Assembly: GCA_905116865.2 (NCBI GenBank) | Contig: CAJHNH020002518.1 | Span: 27,501-91,500, forward strand | DNA from: Candidula unifasciata | Taxonomy: Eukaryota; Mollusca; Gastropoda; Stylommatophora; Geomitridae | Reading direction: 5' to 3' | Length of the DNA: 64,000 nt | Part shown: piece by piece, positions 25,330 through 36,549 of the stretch | Layout of the letters: every line of letters starts with the position of its first letter | Numbering within the stretch: position 1 is the first letter of the stretch | Made by a program: the position numbers and the translations under genes | Notes under the pieces: generated by a model | What the model saw: the letters and a program-made list of their open reading frames with translations, nothing else | What the model was told of the DNA's origin: nothing | Databases searched by the model: none

Positions 25330-25348
25330 CCCAGCAGGAAGCTATATA
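25330..25348 (+). promoter_or_regulatory. TA-rich stretch, possible TATA region of the BPI/LBP-like gene
   Basis: GCTATATATATATATAC lies about 320 bases upstream of the proposed start codon. It may be a core promoter or simply a short (TA)n repeat; only mapping of the 5' end would tell. The 25349-25665 stretch would then hold the 5' UTR. Confidence 0.2.
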
Positions 25349-25665
25349 TATATATACACTCTGTGTCTGGAATACTGTCTGTAATCAAGCTGCATTATCT
25401 CCAACTAAGTCTTCCAATACAAAGTCTCATTTCCAAGCAGTATTCAATACAATAATATCCTGTTCAACCCATTCGGGTTATAATTGGGATCCATGGAGTA
25501 TGTTTACGGCAAAGTGGAAATTGACAATGATGATTGTTAATAATTGCATGGCAATTCTATAACAAACTGGTGCGAATTTACCGGAAAACTTTGCTGTAGG
25601 TTTAATCAAGGAAAAATTTACATCCTGTTTTGTTAGTGGTCGACTAAAATCCTGTAACGTTTAAA

Positions 25666-25783
25666 ATGACGACAACGATGGGTTTGTGCAGGTTGGCAGT
25701 TGTTTTCTCTGTGTTAACATCGGCAATGGCTGGCGTCAACCCTGGGGTACAGATGAGGATGACAGAGAGAGGGCTCAACTACG
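25666..25783 (+). CDS. LBP/BPI: BPI/LBP-like gene, exon 1 (signal peptide and N-terminus)
   Basis: Encodes residues 1-39 plus one base. A hydrophobic signal peptide ends AMA near residue 22. The mature protein starts VNPGVQMRMTERGLNY, matching the family's invariant start (NPG, a basic/hydrophobic beta strand, then GL-Y). The ATG has A at -3. A second Met at codon 5 could also serve. Donor G|GTAAGA, phase 1. Confidence 0.83.
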
Positions 25784-26300
25784 GTAAGATACAATGTATA
25801 ACACTGATACTCTCAGTAACAATTATACAATTGAAATGTCATTCTTTAATATCTATGACATTAACTCTTTTGCACTAGGCTGTCCTGTCTTCAGCGTCGC
25901 TGCACCCCCCTGTCCTAGTGTGTGCTTTAGAGTAACCATTTTTGGTTTAAAGGGTCAATGAAATAAGGAAATATTAATCTGTTACAACTACGGGGCAAAC
26001 TGAACTGAAATTTAATGATGAAGTTAAGGAGACCGTTAAAGAATGGAACAGATGAAGTTGAGAGGGTAAACCGCTTGCATAATAGTTAACGAATGTGTGG
26101 TGTATTATCTTGTACTCAAAGAGTTAAAATAATGAACTTTTTATCGAAGGAAATTATTACAATTAAAAGGAGATTGACCAGCATTCATCTACTGCTGAGC
26201 TGTTTGTTTCGTTTCTATTCGCTACCAGTTTTAGATATCCCACCATAACAAACCGTTAGAAACGCGAGGAGATGATGGGCGTTCAGTTGATGAGAACAGA
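25784..26300. other. start of intron 1, nothing recognised
   Basis: Unique AT-rich intronic sequence. Confidence 0.5.
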
Positions 26301-26410
26301 ACAGTCATCGTCGTCTGTCGTTTTTACACTTGTAGGGCATTTCAGGGGAAGATCGGAGCACCCGTGGATCTGTCCGGAGTGTTGAATGATGATCCTTGAT
26401 AATCACTGTA
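26300..26410 (+). mobile_element. fragment of a LINE 3' region
   Basis: TTTTTACACTTGTAGGGC and GATCGGAGCACCCGTGGATC repeat, with changes, the sequence just downstream of the RNase H relic (27405-27480). It is therefore probably the tail of a second copy of the same element. Confidence 0.45.
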
Positions 26411-26819
26411 GTCCATGCCAAACTGTTTGCCAAACACGGGTGGTCTTGTGTTGAACTGAGGGGGCCACAGAAATAACCGTTGGTCGTTACAAGATCATCA
26501 TCACTTCACAGTGACTCACATCACATACTTCAAAGTGAAGTCAGACCATCGACTCCCACTTTATAGAAATTATTCAAAAAAACAAAAACAAAAATAGTAG
26601 ACTTAAACGAGGCCAATCCTGGATAGGTCGGGCTAAGGATGCCATCGAATATGTTTGCCGCCTTACTGACATTAATTTTGGAAATGACAGGATAATGATG
26701 CCCCCCTCTCCAAACATGAATATTTATTACAGTCAATAATATCACACTTGATGGAAGCTGTAGAGAGCAGATTCCTGGCATTGTTGACACTGTAGTCAGA
26801 ACACTGACTGATTGACAAA

Positions 26820-27490
26820 AACACAGGTGATGTTATAATTTACACAGATGGGTCAGTAATTAGGGGCAAGCAAGGTGCATGGGCTTTCACAGTAAGCTCA
26901 AGGCAAAAAACCATCAAGGAGATGAATGGCGCCTTTGCTGTTACAACTAGTAGCCTTACAATGGAAACTATCGCTGGAACAAGGGCTTTAGCATGGCTTG
27001 GTACTCAAAAGTTCACACACATATGCATTCTTAGTGACTCAATGAAAATGCTTTGAAAAAATCCAAGCTGGAATTATCAGGCAAGAATGGATTGAAACAC
27101 TAAGCATTTCACGAATATCTGCCTTAACCTTCATCTTTGTGCCAGGTGATTGCGGGTGTTCAGAGGGAACGAGCGTGCAGACTATCTTGCTGACACTTCA
27201 GTTGCTATGGCTGGCCCAGTACTGGACATAAGTGATGTTATCAATGCTATGCGCTGCACTTACCGTACCGAGGAGAACACCAAAGGTCATGACTCCATAT
27301 CCCTGTCTAGACTGATGGACATGGGGGTACAGCCTGGATCTGCAAGAAATGAACATTTCACTGAGGACAAGACCTTTCATTAACCAACACAGAACCGGCG
27401 TCATCAGTGGTTTTACACTTGTGGAGCTTTTGAAGAGGAGATCGGAGCAGCTATGGATCTGTCCGGAGTGCTGTGATGATAATTCTTTCT
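26820..27490 (+). mobile_element. non-LTR retrotransposon relic with RNase H domain
   Basis: Translation gives IIYTDGSVI (first catalytic Asp), [13 protein letters not shown] (Glu), [11 protein letters not shown] (second Asp) and GNERADYLAD (last Asp), the RNase H signature order. It is broken by an in-frame TGA right after KML and by a frameshift near 27155, before the GNERAD motif. This is the C-terminal RNase H of a Jockey/I-type LINE, lying in intron 1. A reverse transcriptase tail of the same broad type lies on the minus strand at 44804-45013. Confidence 0.75.
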
Positions 27491-28890
27491 TCTAATCACT
27501 AGTACATCATCACAGAGAAATGGTCATGTTCTTCAGGTTCAGGTTAAACCTTTCAAACCATCACTGGAACCAGCCAGTCTCTCTAAAGCAAGGCAGCCTA
27601 TTTCATTTATCGTATTCAACTGTTTGTAGCAGTTGGTGGAACTGGAAAGCAGCAGAATATTATCACTTGGTTAATTGTAATATTTTTTTCATATAATAGT
27701 ACATATTCATTCTTTTGCTTTCTAATATTCATTAATAATATGATAATATTTATTAAGAAAGAAATCAAAAAAAAATAATATACTCCAATTAAAACCTTAC
27801 TAGACGGACAAGATTAACACAATCGAGCATAGAGTTGACAGTGGTACAAATGGGGAGATAATATTTAGAGATGAACAGCAGTGCGGAGGACAAGACAGTG
27901 TTTGAGATATCCAGTATGGCCAACAATTACAAAAATAGCACTTGAGTGATAGTGACTTAAATATCATCAGAGAAAAGCTATGTTAGAATATGTGAACATG
28001 GAATTAGGAGAGGATCCAGGAAGGAGGGATGTACTGGGAAAAGAATGTGTATAGTCAATACAATGGGAACAGTTAGCATCTACGCATCAAGTCATTTTCT
28101 GGTGTGAGATGGAGCCTGTATGTGTGTGGTTGGTGTGCTTTGATATCAATTCTTAAATCAGGAAGCTGAATTAAGAAATCTGGTGAAGAATTCTCACGGG
28201 ATCAAGAATACTGTATACAGTTAAGATGAGAAAGACAATTGTTACAATCTGTATTCAACCTAAATATTTTTTTCTAGAATAGTAAGGTGCCGGTACCCAC
28301 AAAAAAGTATCTTATAAGAGGTGGCCTGTTGCCTGCTATTTTGTAATTGTTATACCAGAATCACATCTGTTGTCAATATTCACTTGTGGCTGGGTAGGCT
28401 CTCTCATTTGGAGATGTCATTCTCGCACTGCCTACTCTTTTCCAGTTCCTGCTGATAACAAATTAAGTTACGTGAATACGTGTAGTCCTGATTGTTCACA
28501 CTTGTCTGAAGCAGCTAGATGTTAAATCCGCTACCTCTAATATGGAGGGCAAAAAAAAGGGGGAAGGTAGGTTATTTGTGAACATCCACACTGTGAATCG
28601 AACTAGATCCTCAAGAAGCAGTCTACATTGTGGGAGGGGGGCATGTTGTGAGAAAGGCCAAACATGATTATGTGGTGGAATCATGGAAACTTTGGACGAG
28701 GGAGAGGCAGAGGGACACAGAGAGATGATGGGCAGTATGACATTGAGGATAGTGTGTACAAACGGTGACTGACAGTACAGGATGCTGGGGACAAACATGA
28801 TACATGGCATGGACTCTCAGTAGTTTTTTTTTTTCTTTGGGCTTTCTGATATTCTGGTATAATTGATAAGTTTCCTTTGTATGTTTTGTT
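27491..28890. other. intron 1, nothing recognised
   Basis: Unique intronic sequence with A/T-rich tracts. A B-box-like stretch on the minus strand near 28590 is too weak to call. Confidence 0.45.
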
Positions 28891-28894
28891 ATTC

Positions 28895-29117
28895 ATCATA
28901 TAAATTCTGGGGCTCCACTGGGAGCAGATGGCAGATTTGGGGGGCAGAGAGAAAGAATAGACACACTGCCTCCCTAGCAACCATATCGAAAAAGGCAACT
29001 AATTTAGGATTTGCTGATATTGAATGTTATGCTGAAAGGTGTCGATTTTTCAGCCTAGCTGTAGTCCACAACGTCATCTGGTCTTTTAAGGATGAGCATG
29101 GAAGAAGAAGAAATTAC
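28895..29117 (+). mobile_element. interspersed element, family B, with GAA tail
   Basis: CTGGGGCTCCACTGGG, GAATAGACACACTGCC, ATATCGAAAAAGGCAACTAA and a 3' end GGAAGAAGAAGAAATT. Inserted in intron 1, about 150 bases before exon 2. Confidence 0.6.
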
Positions 29118-29270
29118 CATTCTTATTCTTTTGCTTATTTACTAGTTCTCCATAACTCACATCCATATGATAAGAAGATGTATTCACTAAATTTAGAAAT
29201 CTTTGTATTGCTTGTAAGGACATAAATGTATGAGGGTGAACACATGTTATTGTCTTCAAATTTTATCAAG

Positions 29271-29370
29271 TGAACACACTAGCGGAAAATTCTATCAAGG
29301 CTGAACTACAAGCCCTGAAAATAGATGACCAGTCAGGCCACAGCGGTCATTTGTCCTGGGAGTTGAACCA
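29271..29370 (+). CDS. LBP/BPI: BPI/LBP-like gene, exon 2
   Basis: Completes codon 40, then NTLAENSIKAELQALKIDDQ and SGHSGHLSWELN: the amphipathic first helix of the BPI barrel followed by the D-x-SG turn. 2 + 96 + 2 bases fit phase 1 on the left and phase 2 on the right. The acceptor is TTTTATCAAG (AAG, weaker than CAG). The donor CA|GTAAGT is strong. The weak acceptor is the least certain edge in the model. Confidence 0.78.
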
Positions 29371-29524
29371 GTAAGTGTTTTGTTAGCTTCCAACCAAACG
29401 TATGAAATTATTCTGAACCTGTTCTGTGTTTGTCACTTTGTGGATTTCTGTATAAAAATAAAGAACCATGTTTCATACTGTGCAGTCTATCAGTTGTATG
29501 AGTTTTTTTGTGTTTTTTTTTAAA

Positions 29525-29800
29525 TAAGCAACTTTGAGAAATGTGGTTCAGTGGCTAGACACTTATCGGTTGATCGGAAGGTCAGGGGTTTAGGTCCTGA
29601 TGGAGCCGGACTCTTGTCAGAAATGACCTTGGCTCGCAGGTCGACCCAGCTGACCATGGCTCCCAGGTCGACCCAGCTGAAAATGGCTACCAGGTGAATT
29701 CCTGGGAAGTAAAGGTGGCTGGTGGTGTGATGCTGACCACTCACCCACCAAGTGCTGATAGCCTCTAAAATACAAGTCCAGCCCTGCATGCCCACATGTG
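29525..29800 (+). mobile_element. SINE family A, full-length-like copy
   Basis: tRNA-like head (GTGGTTCAGTGGCTAGACAC, B box GGGGTTTAGGTCC), then a duplicated core (GCTCCCAGGTCGACCCAGC and its near copy), GGGAAGTAAAGGTGGC and GTGATGCTGACCACTC. Lies in intron 2. Confidence 0.7.
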
Positions 29801-29871
29801 AGGAAAAAAAAACTGATCAAAGCAGCAAACATTTCTCATTTAGAACACAATCTCAAAGACTCAATCAACCT

Positions 29872-30345
29872 GCTGACACACAAGAAACACACTACTGAAT
29901 TCACACTGCAAGCTGGACATAAGACTCCACAAAAAACACACTACTGAATTCACACCCCAAGCTGGACATAAGACTCCACAAGAAACAACACTACTGAATT
30001 CACACCGCAAGCTGGACATAAGACTCCACAAGAAACACACTACTGAATTCACACTGCAAGCTGGACATAAGACTCCGCAAGAAACACACTACTGAATTCA
30101 CACTGCAAGCTGGACATAAGACTCCACAAGAAACACACTACTGAATTCACACCGCAAGCTGGACAAAAGACTCCACAAGAAACACACTACTGAATTCACA
30201 CCGCAAGTTGGACATAAGACTCCACAAGAAACACACTACTGAATTCACACCGCAGGCAGGACATAAGACTCCACAAGAAACAACACTACTGAAATTCACA
30301 CCGCAAGCTGGACATAAGACTCTACAAGAAACTACTAAATTCACA
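29872..30345. repeat. 49-bp minisatellite, about 9 copies
   Basis: The unit contains CAAGCTGGACATAAGACTCC and ACACTACTGAATTCACACC, period 49. The right end merges into the 41-bp array. Confidence 0.95.
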
Positions 30346-32572
30346 AAACTGACATTTGATGATCATGAGTATGAAGGTGACTGGTAAAACTGACATTTGA
30401 TGATCATGAGTACAAAGGTGACTGGTAAAACTGACATTTGATGATCATGAGTATGAAGGTGACTGGTAAAACTGACATTTGATCATCATGAGTACAAAGG
30501 TGACTGGTAAAACTGACATTTGATGATCATGAGTACAAAGGTGAATTCACACCAAACTGACATTTGACTGATCATGAAAGTACAAACTGGTGACTGGTAA
30601 GCTGGACATAACATTTGAAACACACTGACTACAAATTCACACTGCAGACTGGATAAAACTGACATGAAATGATCATGAAGTACGCAAGGTGACTGATCCA
30701 CAAGAAAACTGACATGTGATGATCATGAGTACAAAGGTGACTGATTCAAACTGCAACATGTAATGACTTCATGAGTACAAAGGTGACTGGAATTCACAAC
30801 ATTTGACATAATCATGAGTACAAAGGTGACTGATAAAACTGACAAGTGACATAAGATCATTAGTACAAAGGTGACTAAATTCAAACTGACATGTGATGAT
30901 CATGAGTACAAAGGTGACTGATAAAACTGACATGTGATAGACATGAGTAGAAACAGGTGACTGGTCAAAACTGGACATTTGATGATCATGACTACTGAAG
31001 GTGAGCTGGACATAACTGACTTCACATGATCATGATTCATGCAAGCTGACATAAGACTCAACAGAAACACACTACTGAATTTATCATCATGAGTACAAAG
31101 GTGACTGGTAAAACTGACATTTGACACTGCATGCTGTACATAAGGTGACTGATAAAACTGACATTTGATGATCATGAGTACAAAGGTGACTGGTAAAACT
31201 AACATTTGATAATCATGAGTACACAGGTGACACATAAAACTGACATGCAAGATGATCAAAAGTACAAAGGTGTACTGAAATTCAAAACTGACATGTGATG
31301 ATCATGAGTACAAAGGTGACTGATAAAACTGACATGTGATGATCATGAGTACAAAGGTGACTGATAAAACTGACATGTGATGATCATGAGTACAAAGGTG
31401 ACTGATAAAACTGACATGTGATGATCATGAGTACAAAGGTGACTGATAAAACTGACATGTGATGAGTCATGAGTAAAAGTTGTCACTGATGCTAAAACTG
31501 ACATGTGATGATACCATGAGTACAAAGGTGGTCTGGTTAAAACTTACCATGTGATTTTCATGATTTATTTCGAGCGCTACTGTTATATACACTTTGTGTT
31601 TAGTATGTGATGATCACCTTTTTAGACAAAGGTGACTGGTATCAGTAACTTTTTGACATGTCATGGATCTATCAGTAACAAAGGTGACTGGTAAAACTGA
31701 CAATGTGATGATCATGAGTACAAAGGTGACTTTTTTTGGTAAAACTGGACACTTGATGATCATGAGTACCCTTTAAGGTGACTGTGGTAAAACTGACGCT
31801 GTGTTAGTGACCATGAGTACAAAGGTGACTGGTAAAACTGACCCTTTAAGACATCTGTGGTTAGTACAAAGGTGACTGGTTAGTAAACCCTTGACGCTGT
31901 GGTTAGTACCACTACCCTTTAAGACACGCTGTGGTTAGTACCACTACCCTTAAGACATGCTGTGGTTAGTACCACTACCCTTTAAGACACCTTGTGGTTA
32001 GTAACACTGACCTTTGATGATCATGAGTACAACCCTTTGACATGCTGTGGTAAGTAAACCCTTTGACATGTGGTTGATCATACCCTTTACAAAGGTGACT
32101 GGTAAAACTGACATGTGATGATCATGAGTACAAAGGTGACTGTGGTTAACCAACTGACATGTGATTATCATGACCCTTTACAAAGGTGACTGGTAAACCC
32201 TGACATGTGATTACCATCATGAGTACAAAAGTCCTGACTGGTAAATCTGACATGTGGCATCTCCATGAGGAAGGAAGGCTGTAGTGGTAAAACTGACATG
32301 TGATGTTACATAGTAAGTACTTCCAAAGGTGAGCTGTTTGAAAACTGACATGTCATGATCATGTGGTATCAAAGGTCTAGAGACTGATATTAAAAAAGAG
32401 ATTTGTAATATATTATGAAGTTCAAGTTGTTGGGCGATCATAAGACCACTCACCATACAGTGAGATTTGATGATCATGAGTACAAAGGTGACTGATAAAA
32501 CTGACATTTGATGATCATGAGTACAAAGGTGACTGGTAAAACTGACATGTGATGATCATGAGTATGAAGGCA
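30346..32572. repeat. 41-bp minisatellite, about 50 copies, middle part a mosaic
   Basis: The clean unit contains ACTGACATTTGATGATCATG and TACAAAGGTGACTGGT, period 41 (seen at 30346-30540 and 31270-31470). Between 30540 and 31260 pieces of the upstream 49-bp unit are interleaved. Between 31550 and 32350 pieces such as ACCCTTTAAGACA and GTGGTTAGTACCACT intrude. Confidence 0.9.
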
Positions 32573-33500
32573 ATGCCTAAGCCACAGATGCCGACTGTAA
32601 TGTAGAGAGCTTTTGTCAGAACATGATGTGAATGAAATATAGGAATTCTAGATCAGAACAGAATTTGAATGAAATACAGGGATTATATATCAGAACAGGA
32701 TTTGGAATGTAATACAGGGATTATATATCAAAACAGGATTTGGAATGGAGTGTAAGGATTATATATCAAAACAGGATTTGGAATGTAATGTATGTGTCAT
32801 TTATGCAGTGAGTTGTAAGAACTGACATCACAGCCTGGGTATATTCCCATCAGTGCGTTGGCCCTACCCCCACCCCCCTGCCCCCATCTTCAGGAACCAG
32901 CGCAGAGTTCCAGTACTGATGGAGCCATCAGCGGTCTGACTGGCTTGCCTCTGTCTGATTTATTTAACATAGACAGTATAGCAGATGTCTTCTAACAGAA
33001 TGTGACCGAAAATACCTTCCATTTGACAGTATCCAGGTGCAACAAGTGACCGGGCCAAACAGTACAAATAACCCTTTAAACCTGGGAGTGTGTGGTCTAA
33101 CCACTGGTCTCTCAGCAATTTCGGCATCCAGCTCTACGCTGACTGGCACGCCACTAGTTCAAGACAAGGATGGTCAGTTTCTCTTTCATGTGATTTATTC
33201 ATCACTCACCCTTGTGGTTAGTACCACTACCCTTGTCAGTGTTTTAATTTTGTTTCACACTGCCCAGATCAGACAGTTTGGTAATTACCAAATCTTTGGA
33301 GAATACAAGAAGTCCTGAATGTGGCACCTCTCACAGTGGTTTCTAGTCAGAAGGCTGGCTGTTGTGCTATGTTGCTGCTGGGAAGACAGGGGAATGTTCA
33401 GTCTTCCACATGCAGCTGGATGCTTGACCATACATGGCTGTGGGAATGCACCCTTGTGCTCTAGAGCTATGGCTTAAAAAGCTTTCATGGAAAAGAAGTG
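32573..33500 (+). repeat. segmental duplication, copy 1 (contains a broken exon 3)
   Basis: From GCCGACTGTAATGTAGAGAG onward this block is repeated about 1443 bases downstream (34033 onward). It includes several ~38-bp GGATTATATATCAAAACAGG repeats, an exon 3 copy and flanking intron. Copy 1 carries many small insertions relative to copy 2. Confidence 0.9.
33030..33172 (+). pseudogene. duplicate of exon 3, frameshifted
   Basis: Same acceptor (TTGACAG|TATCCAG) and donor (GGATG|GTCAGTTT) as exon 3, but 143 instead of 135 bases. The 8 net extra bases destroy the frame that yields FGIQLYADWHAKF. It could be a dead duplicate, or a copy damaged by consensus error. Confidence 0.8.
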
Positions 33501-33539
33501 CGGAGAGAATTGGGCCCATAAGTCACCAGTGTACATGAG

Positions 33540-34020
33540 ATTTGAAAGCATGTTTCAAACTTGACTCCATGAACTGCAAATTTGATGTCCATGATTTCAA
33601 ACTGACTGATAAAACATGATTTCATGATCATGTCCATGATTTAAAACTTATGTTGATGATTTCATGACTTATGGTGACTGATTTCAAACATTTGATGTCC
33701 ATGATTACAAACTTGTGTAAAATGACATTTCAAACTTGAGTCAAAGGTGACTTTAAAAAACATTTGATGTCCATGATTTCAAACTTACTGATAAAACTGA
33801 TTTCAAACATGAGTCAAAGGTGACTGATAAAACTGACATTTGATGATCATGAGTACAAAGGTGACTGATAAAACTGCCATTTGATGATCATGAGTACAAA
33901 GGTGACTGATAAAACTGCCATTTGATGATCATGAGTACAAAGGTGACTGATAAAACTGCCATTTGATGATCATGAGTACAAAGGTGACTGATAAAACTGA
34001 CATCAAACTGATCATGAGTA
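33540..34020. repeat. hybrid array joining 41-bp and 20-bp repeat units
   Basis: Up to about 33830 TGATTTCAAACTTATG-type pieces (the 20-bp array of 34936) are mixed with ACTGATAAAACTGACATT-type pieces (the 41-bp array). From 33830 to 34010 clean 41-bp units resume. Confidence 0.85.
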
Positions 34021-34935
34021 TGAAGGCAAACTTGGGCCCAGATGCCGACTGTAATTTAGAGAGCTTTTGTCAGAACATGATGTGAATGAAATATAGGAAT
34101 TCTAGATCAGAACAGGATTTGAATGAAATACAAGGATTATATATCAGAACAGGATTCGGAATGTAATGTAAGGATTATATATCAAAACAGGATTTGGAAT
34201 GTAATGTAAGGATTATATATCAAAACAGGATTTGGAATGTAATGTAGGGATTATATATCAGAACAGGATTTGGAATGTAATGTATATGTCATTTAGGAGG
34301 TGAGTTGTAAGAACTGACATCACAGCCTGGGTATATTCCCATCAGTGCATTGCCTCCCCCACCCCCCTCCCCCAATCTTTAGGAACCAGCGCAGAGTTCC
34401 AGTTCTGATGGAGCCATCAGAGGTCTGACTGGCTTGCCTCTGAGGATTGTCCTGTCTGATTTATTTAACATAGACAATATAGCAGATGTCTTCTAATAGA
34501 ATGTGACTCAAAAATACCTTCCATTTGACAGTATCCAGGTGCAACAAGTGGCCGGGCCAAACAGTCAAATAACCTTTAACCCTGGAGTGAGTGGTCTAAC
34601 CTGGTCTCTCAGTAATTTCGGCATCCAGCTCTACGCTGACTGGCACGCCAAGTTCAAGCAAGGATGGTCAGTTTCTCATTGATTTATTCAGCATGGATAT
34701 GTTTGTTGTCAGTGTTTTGATTTTGTCAGGATCAGATCAGTTTTATTTGAAATCTTTCAGTACTAGTGGCTGTTGGCACCTCTCCATGTTTCTAGTCAGT
34801 GCTCTTATGTTGTGCTAGGGAAGACAGGGGAATCTCAGACCAGAACTGGATGCAGACCATATATGGCTGTAGGTACACATGCCCATGCTCTGAGTGGAGC
34901 TTTCATGGAAAAGTATATGTGGAGAGAATTGAACC
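34020..34935 (+). repeat. segmental duplication, copy 2 (contains the intact exon 3)
   Basis: Downstream partner of 32573-33500. The AACAGGATTTGGAATGTAAT repeats, exon 3 and the following intron are collinear with copy 1 but lack its small insertions. Confidence 0.9.
34532..34666 (+). CDS. LBP/BPI: BPI/LBP-like gene, exon 3
   Basis: Completes His73, then IQVQQVAGPNSQITFNPG, VSGLTWSLSNFGIQLYADW and HAKFKQG: the family's strand pair that leads into the W-x-x-K/R motif. 1 + 132 + 2 bases. Acceptor TTTGACAG, donor G|GTCAGT. Chosen over the copy at 33030 because only this one keeps the frame. Confidence 0.88.
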
Positions 34936-35098
34936 CAAAGTAGTGTACATGATTTAAAGCTTGTTTAAAACTTGTGTGGATGATTTCAAACTTATGTGCA
35001 TGATTTCAAACTTATGTGCATGATTTGAAACTTGGGTCCATGATTTGAAACTTGTGTCCATGATTTGAAACTTGGGTCTATGATTTGAAACATTCTTG
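34936..35098. repeat. 20-bp array abutting the acceptor of exon 4
   Basis: Eight or so units of TGATTTGAAACTTGTGTCCA and variants. The last, TGATTTGAAACATTCTTGTC, runs into CCCAG, the acceptor of exon 4, so the acceptor region looks like the terminal member of the array. Confidence 0.85.
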
Positions 35099-35105
35099 TC
35101 CCCAG

Positions 35106-35179
35106 GGTGAAGATCTCAGACCATGGCAGCCTCACGGTCAGTCTGGGCGCCGTCTCCTTGACACTGGCAGTGGCATTTG
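35106..35179 (+). CDS. LBP/BPI: BPI/LBP-like gene, exon 4
   Basis: Completes Trp118, then VKISDHGSLTVSLGAVSLTL and AVAF, ending with one base of Gly143. Corresponds to the strand after the K-V-R/K segment in BPI. Acceptor CTTGTCCCCAG, donor G|GTAGGT. Length 1 + 72 + 1. Confidence 0.88.
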
Positions 35180-35569
35180 GTAGGTGACTCTGTTTCACAT
35201 ACAGACTGATTTTAATTTTATTTGGGTTGGGTGAACTTGACAAGTATCTTGAAAGCTTTAGTCATGTTCCACAACTTGCAATTGTGCATGCACAACCATT
35301 TTACAGACCTACTTATTAACTTATTCAGGCTCATGAATTTTGACAGACTTGGCCTACATTAATTTCCCTTTACAAAAATGGCAGAGGGGTGGGTGTACAA
35401 AAAAGGTAGTTGAGAATGTCATATACTTCTAATCCCAATAAAAGTATATATATATTTTTTAAAGGAAAATGAATACATTTGGAATCTGATGATAAGTATA
35501 TATTTAATTTGTTTATAGTTTTCTTCTCTTACACCATAAATACGGTAGCAATGGGACATTGTCTGTGTA

Positions 35570-35995
35570 AAAAACTCATCAGAATTGCTAGATTCCGAAC
35601 AGCTGATCCCTCAGCTCCGCTGGTAAAAATTCACCATCCAAATCACTTTCCGAAAAATCTAAATTTTCATTATTATTATCAGAATTAAAAACATATGACT
35701 GAAACAATTTCAGAGCTTCGGCCGCAGAAAGACGCATTCTGTGACCTGTACTTGTGGTTGGAACATTGGTATTCATGGCACTCAAAAACAAACTGAGAAA
35801 ATGCACTGTTGAAACAAATATCTCTGTGAATCTGATCAAATTATGCACATGTGGTTTCTGATAGGGAGTGTAGCTGAAAGGATTTCGGCAGAGTGACATT
35901 AGAAACAAGTACGGAGCCGTATGCGAAGCAAAATGTACGGGATACACGATCGATGATGACAGCATTGTTTGGGCAAAACGGAACATCTCAATCAA
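35570..35995 (-). mobile_element. possible DNA transposon ORF start, piggyBac-like
   Basis: A minus-strand frame contains MRLSAAEALKLFQSYVF, then an acidic DFSESDLDGEF segment and stops after LFGI. An LSAEEAL-type helix followed by an acidic S/D/E run recalls the N-terminus of piggyBac-type transposases. There is no catalytic domain here, so this is a truncated piece at best. It lies in intron 4, opposite to the host gene. Confidence 0.35.
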
Positions 35996-36084
35996 CGCTC
36001 ACACCGTTGCTCGGGCTTTAAAGAGTTCATATGTAGATCGTTGACTCCTCATATCAGGTAGATGCACTCCAACTTCACCTGGGA

Positions 36085-36240
36085 AAAATCTCTAATTAGT
36101 TGCCTTTTATGACATGCTTGATAAGTAGTAGGTCTATTTTCCCTTACCGTGGCCCCAGAACTTTCCTCCCCGATGGGGAGGGGTTTGTTTCTCAAGTTTC
36201 CTGGTTACATTTCATGTTCTGCCACTGTTGCCATCTGCTT
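36085..36240 (-). mobile_element. interspersed element, family B, minus strand
   Basis: Minus strand reads TTCTGGGGCCACGG, AATAGACCTACTACTTATC, AAGCATGTCATAAAAGGC and AACTAATTAG. Confidence 0.6.
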
Positions 36241-36470
36241 GATGGCAGAGGAAGAAGAAGATGTGCCCTGGCCAGCGGCGTAGACGCTCACGTCTCTCCA
36301 CAGTTCTCGGTCCTCAGTATCTCCAGTCAGTTCCACTGGTGATATTCCTCATATGCCATTGCTGCAGGCAGACAAACGTTGTCTTTCTTGGTCTAACTTT
36401 GCCTCTTCTGCTGTTGATCTGTTCAGTCAGGTAATGCCTCTCTTCTCGTCATGTGATCAAAGAACACTGA
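36241..36470 (-). mobile_element. 3' end of a LINE, RTE-like, minus strand
   Basis: On the minus strand fragments read like the end of an RTE-type ORF: a K-x-R-P-R-K-T-like stretch, then WRDVSVYAAGQGTSSSS near the end, with a TCTTCTTCTTCC tail. Frames are broken. It lies next to a same-strand family B copy. Confidence 0.5.
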
Positions 36471-36549
36471 TTGCCTCTTTCTTACAGAAACATGACCACA
36501 CACAATCGGAAGTCAGTCTTTAAGAGTTAATTTAAAAGACTAATTGTAT

